From Azolla caroliniana (Eukaryota; Polypodiophyta): DNA of 64,000 nucleotides. Positions within the stretch are counted from its first letter, which is position 1, and the number at the start of each line of letters is the position of its first letter. Where the stretch lies: contig JBHGNT010000015.1 of assembly GCA_043228905.1 (NCBI GenBank), positions 11,780,001 to 11,844,000 on the forward strand, read 5' to 3'. The translations under genes were made by a program, and so were the position numbers. This document shows, one piece after another, positions 20,970-32,264 of the stretch. The notes beneath the pieces were generated by a model that was not told where the DNA came from, did not search any database, and was given only the letters and a program-made list of their open reading frames with translations.

Positions 20970-22030
20970 GTTACAACCATGCAATATCCAACATATCTTG
21001 CATATCGTGAAGAAAGTTTTGTGTACTTTGCAACTCATCATGATGTATATTAACATCAATCAAGGCTCGTGGTTGAAAACCATACATCAACATAAAAGGA
21101 CTATATCCCGTCAATGTATGTTTGGAGTTGTTATAAGCAAAACCGTGGGGTTAACTTAGCGCACTTACCTGTAGGCAATGTCTTAGAATTGTGAGGTACA
21201 CTTAAAAATACCTTTTGTAAAGGGTTGAATACACGAGGTTGCTTATTCTGATCGGCATAAGAACGCGCTCTATCTTGAGCTTCTTTTATATTATCTCGTG
21301 CAATATCCAACATATCTTGCATATCGTGAAGAAAGTTTTGCATACTTCGCAACTCATCATGATGTATATTAACATCAATTGAGGCTCGTGGCTGAAAACC
21401 ATCCACCAACATAAAAGGACTATATCATGTCGATGTATGTTTGGAGTTGTTATAAGCAAACTCCAAAATTGGGAGATAATGTTCCCATTTTGTTAGTTTT
21501 GTACAACATATGCACGGAGCATGTCCTCAATAATTTGATTTACTCGTTCTGTCTGTCCATTGGATTGAGGATGATCTGTGGAGCTAATGCTCAATGTAGC
21601 GTCCAAAAGTGGCGATTAAACTTTGGATCTCAATCACTCACAATATCCATCGGTAACCCATAAAAATGAAATAATTCGTCAACGAATTGCTAAGCGAGTT
21701 CAGGAGTTGTTACCGTGGTTTTAGTAGCAATAAATCTGGCCATTTTTGTTAGTCTATCAACCACAACCCAGATGGCATCATGGCCTTTTTGGGTGCGAGG
21801 AAGGCTAACAATAAAATACATGGATATACATTCCCACTTATTATTGGGAATGTCCAAAAGTCAAGCGGCATTAAGTCGCTCAACTTTGTTAACCTGACAC
21901 TGTTGACATTTAGTCACATAACTATTTATGTCAGGACGCATCTTAGGCCAATAGAATTGAGTGGAGATGAGAATGAGTGTACGATGTATTCCAGGGTGCC
22001 CTACTAAGGGTGCATCATGGCATTCAAAAA
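20970..22030 (-). pseudogene. Gypsy integrase fragment
   Basis: The minus strand encodes pieces of a gypsy integrase: HPGIHRTL and the CQQCQVNK zinc motif (about 22000-21890), [17 protein letters not shown], the Glu motif SNGQTERVNQ (about 21560), and a C-terminal stretch ARSYADQNKQPRVF near 21230. A ~165-bp block is present twice, at about 20980-21145 and 21299-21465, showing a 319-bp tandem duplication. Numerous stops are present and no LTRs belong to it. Confidence 0.75.
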
Positions 22031-22272
22031 GAATTCTCTCTCTCTTTTCTTTTTTTTAAACTATACTCCATTAGTATTAAAATTAAAGTGGCCAAAGGCA
22101 AGATACAAGATAATCCAACATTACAATGAATATTGTGTAGACATGTTAACTGACTGTAGCCAATCTTTCTAGATAAAGATAAATAAATTTTTCTGCTAGC
22201 CAATCTTATTCATATTCAGAATCCAAGAATAATGTTTCATCCAAACAACCCCTTTCCTTCAATCTTAGCATG
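22031..22272. other. Unassigned flank of Gypsy-C
   Basis: AT-rich sequence with a CT-rich run at its left end. I see no ORF or repeat in it. It adjoins the Gypsy-C target site and may be the pre-insertion locus that continues at 32146. Confidence 0.4.
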
Positions 22273-22690
22273 TGTCATAGACATATGCCAAGGAGGAAGG
22301 TAGGGATTTAACCCAAGACCTCATGGTCTCTATTGGGTAACCCTACCCATTGAGCTACCTATGCATCCTTGTACCATATCCAGCTTCATGTAGTGTAGAT
22401 TGAACATTGGAAGTTTCTAGCTTGCACACACTCTCATGCATTGTCTATTGCATGCATCCTCATGCATTGTCTATTGCATGCATCCTCATGTGTTCTCCAT
22501 TGTGTGCATCCTCATGCATACTCTATTTCTAGCTGGCTTACATAGCCCTACCTTCTTGTATAAATACCCTTGATTCTAATCAAGGTGAACAACACCAGTT
22601 ACAGATTCTATAAGTTGAGTTCTTGTTCTTTTCCTCTCTCTTGTGTTCTGGTCTTGTCTTCTCTTTGCTCTATTATACTTGTCCGTGATA
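22273..22690 (+). repeat. 5' LTR of Gypsy-C
   Basis: This 418-bp LTR matches 31740-32140. It is longer because of an extra unit of a ~23-bp CATCCTCATGCATT-type repeat near 22430-22510. A TATA-like TTGTATAAATACCC is at 22555-22568. The sequence after the LTR, GTTTGTTCACC, has no TGG, so the primer site is not of the usual type. Confidence 0.85.
22292..22368 (-). other. tRNA-like sequence in Gypsy-C 5' LTR
   Basis: Reading the minus strand, an A-box TAGCTCAATGGGTA is followed after ~30 bases by a B-box-like GGGTTAAATCCC. The spacing is that of a real tRNA gene, but the ends do not pair as an acceptor stem. The same patch is at 31759-31835. Confidence 0.6.
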
Positions 22691-22718
22691 GTTTGTTCAC
22701 CTGCCTCTTCTTGCTACC

Positions 22719-23756
22719 ATGTCTGGCTCCGTCGACAACCTAAACCAAATCATGACAGCCTTGCAACAACTTGAGCTAGAGAATGAAATCCTTCGGGAAT
22801 CATTATGAGAGTTGCAATCTGGCACTTCAAGAAATCCACCACCCGCCGAGTCACAACCATCGTCGGCACCGAGCCCGACCACATCCTCTTCCCATCCATA
22901 TGTCCTCGAGCCAAATATCAGCCTACCAGACAAATTCAACGGCACAAGGGCTTATCTTCACGGTTTCATCAACCAAATTCGGCTTATGATCCGGTTACAA
23001 CCCCAACTGTATGCTAGCGACTTTTCTCAGGTTGGGCTTGTTGGCATTCTTCTCTCCGGGTCGGCGCAAGTGTGGTTTTCACCCTTGATCATGACGTCAT
23101 CCCCTCTCTTAGAAAACTTCACCGCTTTCATTGAGGAGCTCGAAGCGACATGTGGCGAGACAAATCGGCGACGAATGACACTCACAAAGCTTTATTCTTT
23201 CCAACAAGGCTCACGTCCATACTCGGTCTACGCCTCAGAGTTCCATCAGATTGCATGCGATGTTAGTTGGGATGACCAAGACCTATTCAACCATTTCCAT
23301 CGCGGCCTCCGAAATGACGTCAAGACCCTTCACTTAAAATTCCCGAAGCCCACATCATTGTCTCAAGTATTCTCCCAAGCTGTCCAGTGTGACAATCGTC
23401 TCTTCGAGCTTTGTCAAGAAGAAAGGGGGACTCGCGGGTCTCAACCTTCTTCTCGAAATGCATCAATCGCTAGGCCCTACTTGTCTCCCACGCCAACCTT
23501 ACCATCACCCAGCAATACCGATACCACGACGGAGGTCAATTTCCATACCCCGATGGAGATCGACCACACTTGGTTCCAACCACTAACTGAAGCCCAATGC
23601 CAACATCGTCGGGACAATGGAGTTTGTCTCTATTGTGGAGACCCCGGCCATGTCATCCACCACTGCCCGGTGCGGGGCCCGCAACACCAATTCCATCGTG
23701 CACGTCTAGCGGAGGTTCCTCGACAACAAGAAAACGACCAAGTCTGGTTGCAGTAG
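22719..23756 (+). pseudogene. Gypsy-C gag
   Basis: The frame starts at ATG 22719 and ends at TAG 23754, broken by one TGA at 22806-22808. The capsid part includes VGLVGILLSGSAQVWFSPL and VYASEFHQIACDV, then FNHFHRGLRNDVK. The nucleocapsid has one CCHC knuckle, CLYCGDPGHVIHHC. It is the closest relative in the window of the Gypsy-B gag. Gag builds the cytoplasmic virus-like particle. Confidence 0.85.
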
Positions 23757-23758
23757 CC

Positions 23759-24565
23759 ATGCCGCTGGACGCTTCTCGTTACTCACCTTCTCCATGCTCC
23801 TACAAGTTCGTTCCGCCATTAGGAGGGTTTTCTTTGCAAGTAAGTCTTTGTTTTGGTTCGACTTCCATAAATTCTCATGCCTTGCTCGATTCTGGAGCAT
23901 CTACTTGCTTTATCGATAAATCGTTTGGCCGTGCACATAATATCCCCACCATCCGCACATCACAACCCATATCCGTTGAAGCGATCGACGATCGGGTTCT
24001 CTCTTCGGGGGCGGTTACCAAAGCCATTATCCCATTGGTAGTTCAAGTCGGGGTGCACCAAGAAGAAGTCACATTCTACCTCATCGCAACTCCCCAACAT
24101 CCGATTGTGTTAGGGCTATCTTGGTTGGTGACACACAATCCAACAATGGATTGGTGTAACCGCTCCACCACTTTTCCAATAACGCCAATTCCTACTAGGT
24201 CACGACACTCTCTTGATTCCATTGTGGTTGAGTCCAGTTTGGTCTCTACACTGGCCGTTGTGTCGGGGGATGTCACCGTTCCTGTCAACAATTTACCCAT
24301 TCGATATAACGACTTTTTCGATATCTTCGAAAAGTGGAATGTGGATCGGTTACTGGCTCATCGCCCCTACAATTGCCCAATCAAACTCCAAGTTGGTGAG
24401 CATCCCCCATTCAATCCTATCTATGGGTTATCTGAACCTGAGCTTGAGGCTCTCCGCACATATCTGGCTGAGAATCTTGCGATGGGCTTCATTCAACCCT
24501 CCAAATCACCGGCAGGGGCACCAATCTTATTTGTCAAAAAGAAGGTCGGCTTGACGACATCCTAG
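23759..24565 (+). pseudogene. Gypsy-C protease and RT N-terminus
   Basis: The aspartic protease has ALLDSGASTCFID as its active site and PIVLGLSWLVTHNP as its C-terminal motif. The RT begins with RPYNCPIKLQ and ends at PAGAPILFVKKK near 24545. There the sequence jumps straight to the later DDILVFS motif, so roughly 90-100 codons of the palm domain are deleted. Gag and pol are in different frames. Confidence 0.85.
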
Positions 24566-25427
24566 TTTTTTCTACCAATTGGGAGGAGCACACACACCAC
24601 GTCTAGCTGGTCTCACCAACTCTGGGAATATGGCCTCTTCGCCAAAAGTGAGAAATGTGAATTCAATAGGACCTCTATCGAATTCCTGGGTTACATGATC
24701 TCCCCTACCGGGATCAAAATGGATGAACGCAAGGTAGCAGCAATCACTGATTGGCCTCTCCCGACTCGGCTGAAAGAGGTGCAATAATTTCTTGGTTTTG
24801 CAAATTTTTATAGACGATTTATAGACGTGTTCTCTTCCATAGTCCAACCTCTCATCCAGCTTACCCAAAAAGATACTCCATTTCTTTGGACCCCCGTAGC
24901 AAACAATGCTTTTAATGCCCTCAAAGCAGATTTTCTGTCCACCCCCGTGTTAGTCTACCCGACCCCACCCGCCCTTTCCAGGTTGAAACCGACGCCTCCG
25001 ACTTTGCCATAGGTATGGTCTTGTCTCAACCCGATGACAATGGCACCCTGCATCTGGTCGCCTTCTACTCTCGGAAGTTTACAACCACGGAAATCAATTA
25101 TCTGGTCTACAACAAGGAGCTTGGAGCTATCATCGCGGCCTTCGCCGAATGGTGACCTTATCTAGTTGGGGCCCAACATCGTATTCTGGTGGTGATCGAC
25201 CACAAGAATCTCATCTACATCACCACCACTCGTATGTTGAATCGACGGTAGGCTCGTTGGTCATCTTTTCTCGTCGACTACGACTTTAAACTCTTGTTTC
25301 GACCGGCGTACAACATGGGAAAGCGGATGCTCTCTCGGCGACCCGACTTTGCACTATGCCCAAGTGACGACACATATTCTCAGCAATCACATTGTTTATT
25401 GCGGCCCAATCAACTCCACATGTTTGC
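24546..25427 (+). pseudogene. Gypsy-C RT C-terminus and RNase H
   Basis: After the deletion the reading resumes with DDILVFS, then [17 protein letters not shown] of the thumb, and RNase H with [14 protein letters not shown] and [13 protein letters not shown]. Stops occur in the connection (TGA and TAG codons near 25150 and 25250). The Copia-C insertion begins at 25428. Confidence 0.82.
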
Positions 25428-26139
25428 TGTGAGGAATAGCACGGAATATTGCTCGGCCACAACTGAGTCTTGAATCACTTTGTTTAAGGATCAAACACAG
25501 AAATGGGAATAGAGATGAATACTCGTACACACACGAGTCGATAGAGAGTACACAGGATGTTTACGTGGAAAACCCTAATAGGGAAAAACCACGGGAGCCC
25601 ATAGACTCCGAACTATCACTATATGAGAAAGGTACAATCAGAGACTCGGAGGCAATGACCTCGAGCTCTATTTCTTCGCCAAGCGACGGTTACAACTAAA
25701 ACGGTTCTGTATCTCACTCTATCTCTCTCTCTCTCTCTCTCTCTTTGTCACTCGCTCTATACAACAATTATACATACAACAATATGACAACATTCTAGTA
25801 AAGTGATTGCCCTAATTCATATTTATACTTATATGAACTTAGGGCTATTTACAAATATAGCCTCAATAGGCTTACTCAAAACATATTTACAAATATGTCT
25901 TCTCTTCCAGTTCTCACCGGGTCCATCCGATCCGGTTTCTGGATCGCATCCGGTTCTCACCGGGTCGTAATCATTCATAACCGGATCTCTTTGTCACTCG
26001 CTCTATACAACAGTTATACATACAACAATATGACAACATTCTATTAAAGTGATTGCCCTAATTCATATTTATACATATATGAACTTAGGGCTATTTACAA
26101 ATATAGCCTGAATAGGCTTACTCAAAACATATTTACAAG
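25428..26139 (-). repeat. 3' LTR of Copia-C, internally duplicated
   Basis: It starts TGTGAGGAATAGC like the right LTR. A ~150-bp block beginning CTCTTTGTCACTCG occurs at 25741 and again at 25987, a 246-bp step. The end runs directly into RNase H coding sequence, so the U3 end and polypurine tract are lost. Confidence 0.75.
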
Positions 26140-28441
26140 GTGGATGGCACTTTGACTGTCGAACTAGAGCCAGTATTCCTCCTGTTGGATCCCTAGCTCT
26201 CCGATGAAGTCCTTCATCTAGATTATCTCCTTGCCGGCTTGCACAATTGCCATTTACTCCGCCGCCGTGGTTGACAACGCAACCGTCTTCTGCAGCCTCG
26301 ACAACCATGAAACAACTCCCCCTGCATAAGTCATGACATATCCGGATGTAGACCAGCTGGTATCCGCATCAGCCGACATATCCGAATCGGTGAATCCGTG
26401 AAGTTGGGGATTACCGGAGCTGAACCGGAGGCACATACTCGAGGTGCCTTTCTGATACCGGAGTATTCACTTGACCGCGTTCCACTGCTCTCTTTCGGGA
26501 TTGCTCATGAACCGACTATACTCCGACTGCATACCATCGCGTACATCGAAGCTTCCGATGGCAGAGGCATATGGAATCTTCATCATATCCGTCTTCTCCG
26601 CCTTTGACCTTGGGCTTTTTTTTCGGGATAGCTTGTAGTTTGCCGGAAGTGTCGATCCAACCGGTTTCGCCTCCGAGATGTTGAACCGTTGAAGCACCTT
26701 TGTCACGTACTTCTCCTGTGATAACCACAACAACTTCTTCGACCGGTCCCGGATTATGTGCATTCCCAATATCTGTCTTGCCAGACCCAAGTCTTTCATT
26801 GAGAAGGTCTGGTGCAGAGCCTTCTTCAGAATCCAAATCTTGTGTTGGTCTCGTCCAACGACCAACATATCATCCACATATAGGAGAAGTATCAGGAAAT
26901 CTCCTCCGTCAAATTTCTTCACAAACATGTAGTGATTGGCCTGCGTCTTGTGGTACCCTTGGTCGGTCATGAAGGAGTCGAACTTCTGGTACCATTGCCG
27001 GGGGGCTTGCTTCAATCCGTATAAGCTATTCTTTAGCCGGCACACCAGGTGCTCATTCCCTTTCTTCTCAAATCCTTTCAGTTGATGCATGTAGATCTCT
27101 TCTTCGAGGTTGCCTTGTAGGAATGCCGTCTTGACATCCAGTTGCTCTACCTCGAGGTCCATGCTTGCTGCTATGCTCAATATCGTCCGGATGGATGTCA
27201 TCTTTACTACCGGGGCAAAGATCTCATCAAATTCCACTCCTTTCCTCTACCGGAAGCCCTTCACCATGATCTGGGCTTTGTACCTTGGTGGATTTCCGGC
27301 GTCTCCTGGTTTCAGCTTGTACACCCACTTATTCCGGAGTGCTCTCTTCCCTTTCGACAACTCCGTCAGTTCATACGTGTGGTTCTAATGCAGGGAATCC
27401 ATCTCGTCCTGCATGGTACTCATCCACTTGTGGCTGTGGGTGTCTCTCTTTGCTTCTTCAAAGCTTTCCGGCTCCCCGTCATCGGTCAACAATACATGCT
27501 CTACATCCGGAAATCTCCGGGGGGCTCTTCGCTCTCGGAGAGGATATCTGCGTCCTTGGTTTCTGACTACCAGTTCCTCCGTTGGTTCCGAATCCAATTC
27601 CGAATCCGGATCTTGTCCGATTCTGGTGTCTTCTTCTTCTTCTTCTTCTTCTTTTGTCGGTTCTGTTTCTTGTCGGTATCTGGCCGGTTCGTCGAGTGTC
27701 ATCCGATTACCGGCTAACATTCGGTTTTCAACCGGGTAAGTTCTTGTGTCCTCAAGCCGGTTTAAATTGGATGATCCGGAGTTCGTCACCTTCTTCTCTG
27801 AATCCCAGTCGGAAATGGTCTTGTCTTCCATGAAGACTATGTCCCGACTCTAGAACACCTTCTTGTCGATCAAATCCCACACCCGGTAACCGAACTCATC
27901 ATCGTTGTATCCAAGGAATATGCATGGCCTAGATTTCGGATCTAGCTTTGCTCTCTTGTCCTTTGCCACATGCACATAAGCGAGACATCCGAACACCTTT
28001 AGACGCCGATAGGATACGTCCTTACCGGTCCATACTTTTTGCGGTGAGTCTCTGTCCAAGGGTACTGAAGGTGATCTGTTTATCACATAGGTCGCCGTGA
28101 TCACCGCCTCAGCCCAAAACTTCTTGGGTAACTTGGTATGTGCAAGCATGCTCTGGACTCTCTCAATTATGGTCCGGTTCATCCTTTCGGCCTGCCCGTT
28201 CAATTCTAGCGTCTTCGGCACGGTGAACTCGAGCCGGATTCCCTTCGACTGTCAATACTCCTCGAACTACCCCCGATATTTGCCTCCATTGTCCGCTCGA
28301 ACCACCTTCAACTTCCGGCCGGTTTCTCTTTCCACTCTCACTTGGAGCTCCTTGAAGACGGATAACACCTGATCCTTCATCTTCATATTGACATAGTCTC
28401 TTATGCCACAACTCACTGGCAGTGTCGGATGCAACATTCAC
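26140..28441 (-). pseudogene. Copia-C integrase, RT and RNase H
   Basis: Integrase pieces are at 28441-27850 (ELWHKRLCQ zinc motif start, and LNGQAERMNRTI with the catalytic Glu). RT is at 27237-26467 with VKTAFLQGNLEEEIYM, SLYGLKQAPRQWY and the catalytic LLLYVDDMLVVG. RNase H remains lie at 26436-26140 (SDMSADADTSWSTSGYV). Frames are broken at several places, and a segment of RNase H is missing compared with Copia-A. Confidence 0.85.
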
Positions 28442-29719
28442 TTCTTCCTAGCATATCCGAGCATGCATCAGATATAGAGTGTTGATCTTCCAGGCTCGAG
28501 CCATAATGAAGCTTCCTTCGCTGAATTTCATGACTCCATTCCGGATCCTACCCATGTAGCCTTCATCATCTAGCTGACTAGTTGATATCAGGTTCAGTCG
28601 AACCTCCAGAACGTGTCAGACATCCTTCAACAGCAACTTGCATCCGGTTGATGTCGTCAGAAACACATCTCCTATGCCGATAATTCGGCATGTACCTTCA
28701 TTCCCCATCCGGACACAACCATGATCACTGGATGTGTAGGATTAGAAGCATTTCCGATCCGATGTCAGGTGGAATGAATCTCCGGAATCGACAACCCACA
28801 TTGTCTCGTCGCCGACAAGGTTTAACTCAATCTCCTTAGTAATGACCATCAGTTCCTTTTCAATTATCGTGATTGCCGACGTTCCTTTCCGATTTGGACC
28901 TCTCTAGTCTGAATCGTTTCGGTTCGAACTCCTCTTTGAATCAGTAGTGCCGGTTTCGCTCTTTTTCTGGAAATGCCGACAGTTCTTTTGGAAATGCCAC
29001 GACTTCCCACAATAGAACCAAGTAGGCCTCCCCATTGACTTCGACCCCGTCCACAACCTATCCCAGTTTTGCGGACTATAATACCGGCCTCTTCCCCAAT
29101 TGTGGTCATCTTCCGTGACCAAGGACTTCGGATCGGTTTTGGACTCCCGGTCCTTCCAACAAGCTTCTTCATCTAGCAAGCTTGATTTTACCCTTGCTAG
29201 GGACAACTGCTTTCCTTCCGACCCGGCGTTGCCCAACGTGACAACTAACGTCTCCGAGTTATCCGGGAGGGAACCAAGAAGAAGCAATGTGAGTACCTCA
29301 TCGGTGAGAGGTACTTCCAATGAGGTTGCTTGGTGTATTAGCCCCTGGAAGGCATTCATGTGCTCCACCATAGTAGATCCATTGTAGTACTGGAGCCTCA
29401 CTAGCTTCCGGAATACCGAAACCCAATTAACGACATTCTTGTTCTGGAACATGATGCCAATCTTCTCCCAGAGTTAATGAGCCTTGCTCTCTTCATTGAA
29501 GTCGTTTTACAAGCTCATGTCAATGAAGCATCGGATGTATACCATCGTCTTCATGTGCATCATCTCCCACATTGTGGCATCGATCTTATCCGGTCTCTTA
29601 TCCCCGAACTGAACCAGCAACCAAAGATCTTTAACCACCAGCATATCCCTCATCTTGAACTTCCACACTGAGTAGTTGGAGTCGGTGAGGTTGAACATGC
29701 CGCCAAACAATTCTTCCAT
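28442..29719 (-). pseudogene. Copia-C gag and protease region
   Basis: Gag is readable at 29719-29510 (NLTDSNYSVWKFKMRDML) and 29452-28904 (VHEMNAFQGLIHQATSLEVPL-like text with a CFYCGKSWHFQKNC-type knuckle whose first Cys codon is altered). The protease region 28860-28442 is degenerate. The order matches Copia-A throughout. Confidence 0.75.
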
Positions 29720-29733
29720 TTCCTGTGTTGTTC

Positions 29734-29745
29734 GCTCTGATACCA
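29734..29745 (-). other. Initiator-Met primer-binding site of Copia-C
   Basis: The minus strand reads TGGTATCAGAGC, the standard plant copia primer site complementary to the 3' end of initiator tRNA-Met, three bases inside the 5' LTR. Confidence 0.9.
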
Positions 29746-29748
29746 GAT

Positions 29749-30324
29749 TGTGAAGAATAGCGCGGAATATTGCTCGGCCACAACCAAGTGTTGAATCACT
29801 TCGTTTTAAGGATCAAACACTGAAATGGGAATAGAGATGAATACTCATACACACACGAGTCCATAGAGAGTACACAGGATGTTTACGTGGAAAACCCTAA
29901 TAGGGAAAAACCACGGGAGCCCACAAACTCCGAACTATCACTACATGAGAAAGGTACAATCAGAGACTCAGAGGCAACAACCTCGAGCTCTGTTTTTTCG
30001 CCAAGCGGTGGTTACAACAAAAACCGTTCTGTATCTCACTCTATCTCTCTCTCTCTGCCACTCGCTCTATACAACAGTTATACATACAACAATATGATAA
30101 CATTCTAGTAAAGTGATTGCCCTAAGTCATATTTATACTTATGTGAACTTAGCGCTATTTACAAATATAGCCTCAATAGGCTTACTCAAAACATATTTAC
30201 AAATATGTATTCTCTTCCAGTTCTCACCCGGTCCATCCGATCCGGTTTCCAGATCTCTTTTGGTTGTCACTAGGTCCTCTTCATTCATAACTGGATCCCA
30301 TCTGGAGGGACTGATTTGCCAACA
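29749..30324 (-). repeat. 5' LTR of Copia-C
   Basis: It starts TGTGAAGAATAGC next to the primer site and ends TTTGCCAACA, similar to the TCCCAACA end of the Copia-A LTR. It keeps the ACGTGGAAAACCCTA block shared by the two families. Confidence 0.8.
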
Positions 30325-31739
30325 CTCTCAACCTATATGTTGCATGATGATTCCTTGCTGAACGAGACCGCCCAAGCAACCATGTCAGACCCTTCGCTAT
30401 TGACATCATGGCGCGGCTCAACAACCCATCCCAGGAAATGCAAAGCTTGGATCTCAGTCACTTGATAACTCAAGATGGGCTACCCTATCGTAATCACCTC
30501 CTTTATGTACCAGCTGGCACATGTTGCATCCAAGTACTACAAACTTGCCACGATGATCCTCTTGTCCAACACATTGGGGTCGCGAAAATGCTAGTTTTGC
30601 TGTCTCAGGGGATTTTGGTGGCCCCAACCTTGGAAATTGGTCAAAGAATTTATCAAAACTTGTGACATCTGTGCTCGCTCCAAAGCGGTTCACCATCATC
30701 CATATGGCCTTCTACACCCACTTCCAATTCCAAATCGACCTTGGGCATCTCTCCCCATGGACTTTATCACTGACCTTCCTCGGGTCGGTGACCATGACAT
30801 GGTGCTAGTGGTCGTCGATCGGTTTTCGAAGATGGCTCACTTTGTCCCATGTGTGAAAACCATTTCAGGGGAGGAGACGACTGACCTTTTTCGGAAAAAT
30901 GTCGTCTGATTACACGTCTGATCGAGGTCTTCAATTTATCTCCCAGTTCTGGTGCTGACTTCTGCAGACATTCGAGACTTCTGTGAACTTGTCAATTGCG
31001 CACCACCCTCAAACTGATGCCCAAACCGAAAGAGTAAACCAAATCCTCAAACAATACCTCTGGTGTACAGTCAGCTACCAACAAGATGATTAGGTGGACT
31101 TCCTTTCCATGGCGGAATTTGCCTACAATAACAGTATACATGCGTCAACTAAGGTTTCCCCATTCTTTGCAAACTATGGTTTCCACCCTCGTTTCAGCAT
31201 TTCCATTCCGGAGACTTCCGTCAATCCGTCGACCGAGAGGCGTGCCCACACCTTACAAGATGTCCATCATGACCTCTCCCACAAGCTCTGTGCCACTAGG
31301 AAACAATATAAAGCTCATGTTGACCAACATTGCTTGGTCGCTCCGACCTTCGCAGTCGGTGACATGGTTTGGCTGCTACGTCACCACATTGCAACAACCC
31401 GTCCTTGCGCGAAGCTCGACTATAGAAAGCTAGGCCCCTTCGGCTTCACAATGTTTTCCATGTCTCTCATCCAACCCCACCATCCTTCTCGCATTCCGAG
31501 ATGACAACCTCTGCCGCCGCCACCCGTGGAATTATCGACAGGTCAGAAGTACGAGGTTGACCGGATCCTTGACTCCCGCTTGTGTCGCCGAAGACTTCAA
31601 TACTTGGTCTTATGGAAAGGTTACCCTCTTTCGGACACGATATGGGAACCAATTACACATTTACAAAATGCGCTTTTCATCAATGATACCCTCATAAACC
31701 GGCCACGGGTGTTAGGAAGCAGCCTTAGAGGGAGGATAA
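30325..31739 (+). pseudogene. Gypsy-C integrase and chromodomain
   Basis: The zinc motif includes CHDDPLVQHIGVAK and CDICARSK. The catalytic core has PMDFITDLP and the Glu motif [10 protein letters not shown], with LVVVDRFSKMAHFVP between. A chromodomain follows (YEVDRILDSRLCRRR, LQYLVLWKGYP, IWEP) near 31550-31660. Chromodomains guide such elements to heterochromatin. Several stops and one deletion (near 30905) break the frame. The polypurine tract AGAGGGAGGATAA sits just before the 3' LTR. Confidence 0.85.
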
Positions 31740-32140
31740 TATCATAGACATATGTCACGGAGGAAAAAAGGGATTGAACCCAATACCTCATGGTCTCTAT
31801 TGGGTAACCCTACCAATTGAGCTACCTATGCATCCTTGTACCAAATCCAAGTTCATATAGTGTAGATTGAACATTGGAAGTTTCTAACTTGCACACATCC
31901 TCATGCATTCTCTATTGCATGCATCCTCGTGCATTCTCCATTGCATGCATCCTCATGCATACTCTATTTCTAGCTAGCTTACATAGCCCTACCTTCTTGT
32001 ATAAATACTCAGGTGTACCTTGATTCTAATCAAGGTGAACAACACTAGTTACGGATTCTATAAGTTCAGTTCTTGTTCTTTTCCTCTCTCTTGTGTTCTA
32101 GTCTTGTCTTCTCTTTGCTCAATTATACTTGTCCATGATA
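31740..32140 (+). repeat. 3' LTR of Gypsy-C
   Basis: This 401-bp LTR begins TATCA and ends TGATA, perfect inverted termini, followed by the target duplication GCATG at 32141-32145. Confidence 0.85.
31759..31835 (-). other. tRNA-like sequence in Gypsy-C 3' LTR
   Basis: The minus strand has a consensus A box, TAGCTCAATTGGTA (31824-31811), and a near-consensus B box, GGGTTCAATCCC (31781-31770), directly followed by TTTTTT, a Pol III stop signal. It could give a ~60-base transcript antisense to the element (inference). Confidence 0.6.
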
Positions 32141-32264
32141 GCATGCATCTCACGTCCCTTCAGAATCTCCTTGCATTTTTAGTGTCTTTGCACTTGCAAT
32201 ACATGATCTGTTATTTTCTTTTCAGCTTTTGCACTAGAATTCGAATGAATCCTCCAAATTTCTC

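Larger units (their letters stand above)
25428..30324 (-). mobile_element. Copia-C: decayed Ty1/copia element
   Basis: LTRs lie at 25428-26139 (3') and 29749-30324 (5'), with the initiator-Met primer site between the 5' LTR and gag. The minus-strand order is gag, protease, integrase, RT, RNase H, which defines copia. It interrupts the Gypsy-C reading between RNase H and integrase. Flanking 5-mers do not match cleanly (TTTGC on the left; on the right TTTGC occurs only if the LTR ends at 30313). It is the older cousin of Copia-A. Confidence 0.85.
22273..32140 (+). mobile_element. Gypsy-C: chromovirus with Copia-C nested inside
   Basis: LTRs at 22273-22690 and 31740-32140 are flanked by GCATG (22268-22272 and 32141-32145). 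Between them in the plus sense are gag, protease, RT start, a deletion, RNase H, [Copia-C at 25428-30324], integrase and a chromodomain. The LTR ends are TATCA/TGATA rather than TG...CA, with the left copy reading TGTCA. The catalytic RT core is missing and stops are present, so the copy is dead. Confidence 0.88.

Noticed and set aside
22292-22368. Functional tRNA gene in the Gypsy-C LTR
   Set aside because: Internal boxes are present, but the ends do not form an acceptor stem and no convincing anticodon arm is seen.
25428-30324. TTTGC as a clean target duplication of Copia-C
   Set aside because: It would require the 5' LTR to end at 30313, whereas the related Copia-A LTR suggests an end at CCAACA (30324). 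The evidence is ambiguous, so it is not claimed.
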